A DNA stretch of 24,276 nt, taken from Chloroflexota bacterium (GTDB lineage: Bacteria; Chloroflexota; Anaerolineae; Caldilineales; Caldilineaceae). The DNA lies in contig JAGWYN010000053.1 of NCBI GenBank assembly GCA_018969295.1, positions 1 to 24,276 on the forward strand, read 5' to 3'. The notes beneath the pieces are model-generated. The model did not search any database and had not been told where the DNA came from. It saw only the letters and a list, made by a program, of their open reading frames with translations. The position numbers and the translations under genes were made by a program. This document shows, one piece after another, positions 23,237-24,276 of this stretch. Each line of letters starts with the position of its first letter. Position 1 is the first letter of the stretch.

Positions 23237-23257
23237 AATCGTATGGCCCCGAAGGCG

Positions 23258-23309
23258 ACGCAGGGATTTGTGTGAAAAGACAGCGGTTTCTGGACACAAA
23301 TCCCTGCGT
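23258..23309. terminator. 16-bp inverted repeat between convergent genes
   Basis: ACGCAGGGATTTGTGT (23258-23273) and its exact complement (23294-23309) flank a 20-base loop. It lies between the plus-strand large gene, which ends at 23170, and the minus-strand membrane protein, which ends at 23348. It is probably a two-way terminator, but there is no U-run on either side and the loop is large, so a mobile-repeat remnant is also possible. Confidence 0.5.
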
Positions 23310-23347
23310 GACGAACGGCAGATGTGGGTGAACTGTTCAGACCCAAG

Positions 23348-23794
23348 TCAGCGGCTGTGGGCCCACCGGGTGAAGGCCCACAGCGTGATTGCAAAGGCCA
23401 TAATGTGCATGAGGATCAGCAGCACCACCGCACCTGGTGTGGCAGCCCCCATCCCCATCGAAGCGGCTACACCTTCTCCAAACAACAAAAAGTCGGGAAT
23501 CAGACCGACAAGAAATACGATCACTGCGACGATCGTAAAAATTCGTACGGGTTGTTTTGTATATGCGTTGATCGCCAGATAGACCAGCGTGGCCACCAGC
23601 AGAAACGCAACTGTGAAAAAAATCGTTGGCCCTGGCCCAGCCAGCGGCTGAAAGCCAGGATCTGGGTTCACGACCATCTGCCCCACCCAATATACCACCA
23701 AATTGGCGATGACTGACCCAAGAATTGAGATGCCTCCTGCCATCCATACCCGTTTTGTCGGCAGTTTGCCGTCTGTTGGCTTTGAGAGATTCAT
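23348..23794 (-). CDS. Small four-helix membrane protein (DUF6069-like)
   Basis: The ATG at 23794 has AGGAG (23806-23802) seven bases upstream. The 148-aa protein has a short polar head (MNLSKPTDGKLPTKRVW) and four hydrophobic helices: GGISILGSVIANLVVYWVG, IFFTVAFLLVATLVYLAI, IFTIVAVIVFLVGLIPDFLL and AVVLLILMHIMAFAITLWAF. It ends TRWAHSR. The pattern, including an Asn in helix 1 and a Pro-Asp in helix 3, resembles the uncharacterised DUF6069 family; this is from memory. No function can be assigned. It is alone on this strand, with an A/T-rich region upstream (23815-23850) where its promoter probably lies. Confidence 0.75.
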   Translation of the reverse strand: MNLSKPTDGKLPTKRVWMAGGISILGSVIANLVVYWVGQMVVNPDPGFQPLAGPGPTIFFTVAFLLVATLVYLAINAYTKQPVRIFTIVAVIVFLVGLIPDFLLFGEGVAASMGMGAATPGAVVLLILMHIMAFAITLWAFTRWAHSR

Positions 23795-23904
23795 TTGACT
23801 GCTCCTGGTTGTGGTAAAATTTTTTGAAAAAAATATTGTACTTCAACACAATCAGAACGTATGTAAGTACCCTGGTGATCGTGGGCCATCTCCGTTGATG
23901 ACGC

Positions 23905-23943
23905 GCCAGAAACCGAGTTTTTGGGAGAAGCTCGATTTCTGGC
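23905..23943. repeat. REP-like imperfect palindrome
   Basis: The left arm GCCAGAAACCGAGTTT (23905-23920) and right arm AAGCTCGATTTCTGGC (23928-23943) pair over 16 positions with two mismatches and a 7-base loop. A related copy is at 18747-18764. The 309-base gap 23795-24103 holds this element, an A/T-rich stretch and a candidate promoter; no convincing gene. Confidence 0.55.
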
Positions 23944-23975
23944 CGGCCCCCTCCCTCTGTGTGGCCAAGAGGCAA

Positions 23976-24005
23976 TTGGAATTGTGCCGCAATCTGTTGT
24001 ATGCT
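23976..24005 (+). promoter_or_regulatory. Candidate promoter of the last gene
   Basis: TTGGAA (23976-23981) and TATGCT (24000-24005) are 18 bases apart. Transcription would start near 24012, about 90 bases before the ATG at 24104. The match is moderate. Confidence 0.4.
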
Positions 24006-24103
24006 CCCTGGCAGCAGTATGCAGCATGTGCCCTGGCGGAATATGCGTTTGCTGCATCTCCCGAAAAGCTCCGTGCGTGTGTGCCCTAAAGGAGAAGCGT
24101 CCT

Positions 24104-24276
24104 ATGCGTCGCGTCTGGCTCTTGACCCTTGTGCTGGCAGTGTGTGCGTTGGCAGTCAGTTTCGTGCTTATGGAATCGTCGCGTGTGGCAGCTGGCAGCA
24201 AAACGGTGAGAGCAGAAAACAGTGCTGTCACGATTCAGGCGTCTGAGGAGATGACAGGCATGGTCTATCTGCCAGT
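24104..24276 (+). CDS. Start of a secreted protein, cut by the window edge
   Basis: The ATG at 24104 is preceded by AAGGAG (24089-24094) at nine bases. The 57 complete codons that remain encode a signal peptide (MRRVWLLTLVLAVCALAVSF, then a likely cut near VAAGSK), a short polar stretch (AENSAVTIQAS) and MVYLPV at the window edge. The YLP triplet resembles the C-terminal tails of the two other secreted proteins in the window, here near the N-terminus. The remainder is not visible, so the function is unknown; export is the only safe statement. Confidence 0.75.
   Translation, partial: MRRVWLLTLVLAVCALAVSFVLMESSRVAAGSKTVRAENSAVTIQASEEMTGMVYLP

Noticed and set aside
23811..24089. Plus-strand 92-codon frame in the gap before the last gene
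   Set aside because: It crosses the A/T-rich promoter region and the REP-like palindrome, has no ribosome site and resembles no protein; its stop only coincides with the next gene's ribosome site.

Overview
The window is high-GC bacterial DNA. Secreted proteins end in a Tyr-Leu-Pro tail, substrate-binding proteins and sugar ABC permeases are abundant, and there is a multi-domain histidine kinase and a very large secreted beta-helix protein. I infer a Chloroflexota bacterium (Caldilineae/Anaerolineae-like). This rests on gene style and motifs, not on a marker gene. I saw no rRNA, tRNA, CRISPR array, transposase or integrase.

Layout. (1) 1-3087, minus strand: a MoxR AAA+ ATPase cut by the window edge and a secreted DUF4091-type protein. 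(2) 3329-9163, plus strand: a 43-codon ORF overlapping an unrecognised 288-aa protein by ATGA, then a sensor kinase, a sugar-binding protein, two ABC permeases and a nucleoside hydrolase. The kinase, binding protein and both permeases are damaged. Three junctions (about 6240, 7190 and 8075) each remove conserved parts, so this looks like a decayed or misassembled second sugar-uptake operon. (3) 9236-17556, minus strand: an intact, tightly packed catabolic operon. It runs LacI regulator, Tat/lipoprotein sugar-binding protein, two permeases, Gfo/Idh/MocA dehydrogenase, GH4 glycosidase, ThuA-like protein and glycerophosphodiester phosphodiesterase. A CG-centred palindrome overlaps the expected transcription start of lacI, and a 13-bp hairpin separates the binding-protein gene from the permeases. 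Neither ABC set has its own ATPase, so a shared MsmX/MalK-type ATPase elsewhere is likely. (4) 17770-18714, plus strand: a sugar-nucleotide epimerase with its own promoter and a strong palindromic terminator. (5) 18971-23170, plus strand: a 1399-aa secreted protein with a beta-helix, a choice-of-anchor Q-like segment, six InlB-type repeats nearly identical in DNA, a cadherin-like domain and a YLP tail. (6) 23171-24276: a 16-codon ORF with a good ribosome binding site, a 16-bp inverted repeat, a four-helix membrane protein on the minus strand, a REP-like palindrome, and the start of another secreted protein that reaches MVYLPV before the window ends.

Best points for a second look: the three truncation junctions; the shared extended -10 element (TGn-TATAMY) at three promoters; the lacI operator; the mosaic 219-bp repeat array; the ATGA-coupled small ORF pair; and the co-occurrence of GH4, Gfo/Idh and ThuA with a glycerophosphodiesterase and one importer, which suggests import and breakdown of a glycosylated glycerol or glycerophosphodiester.
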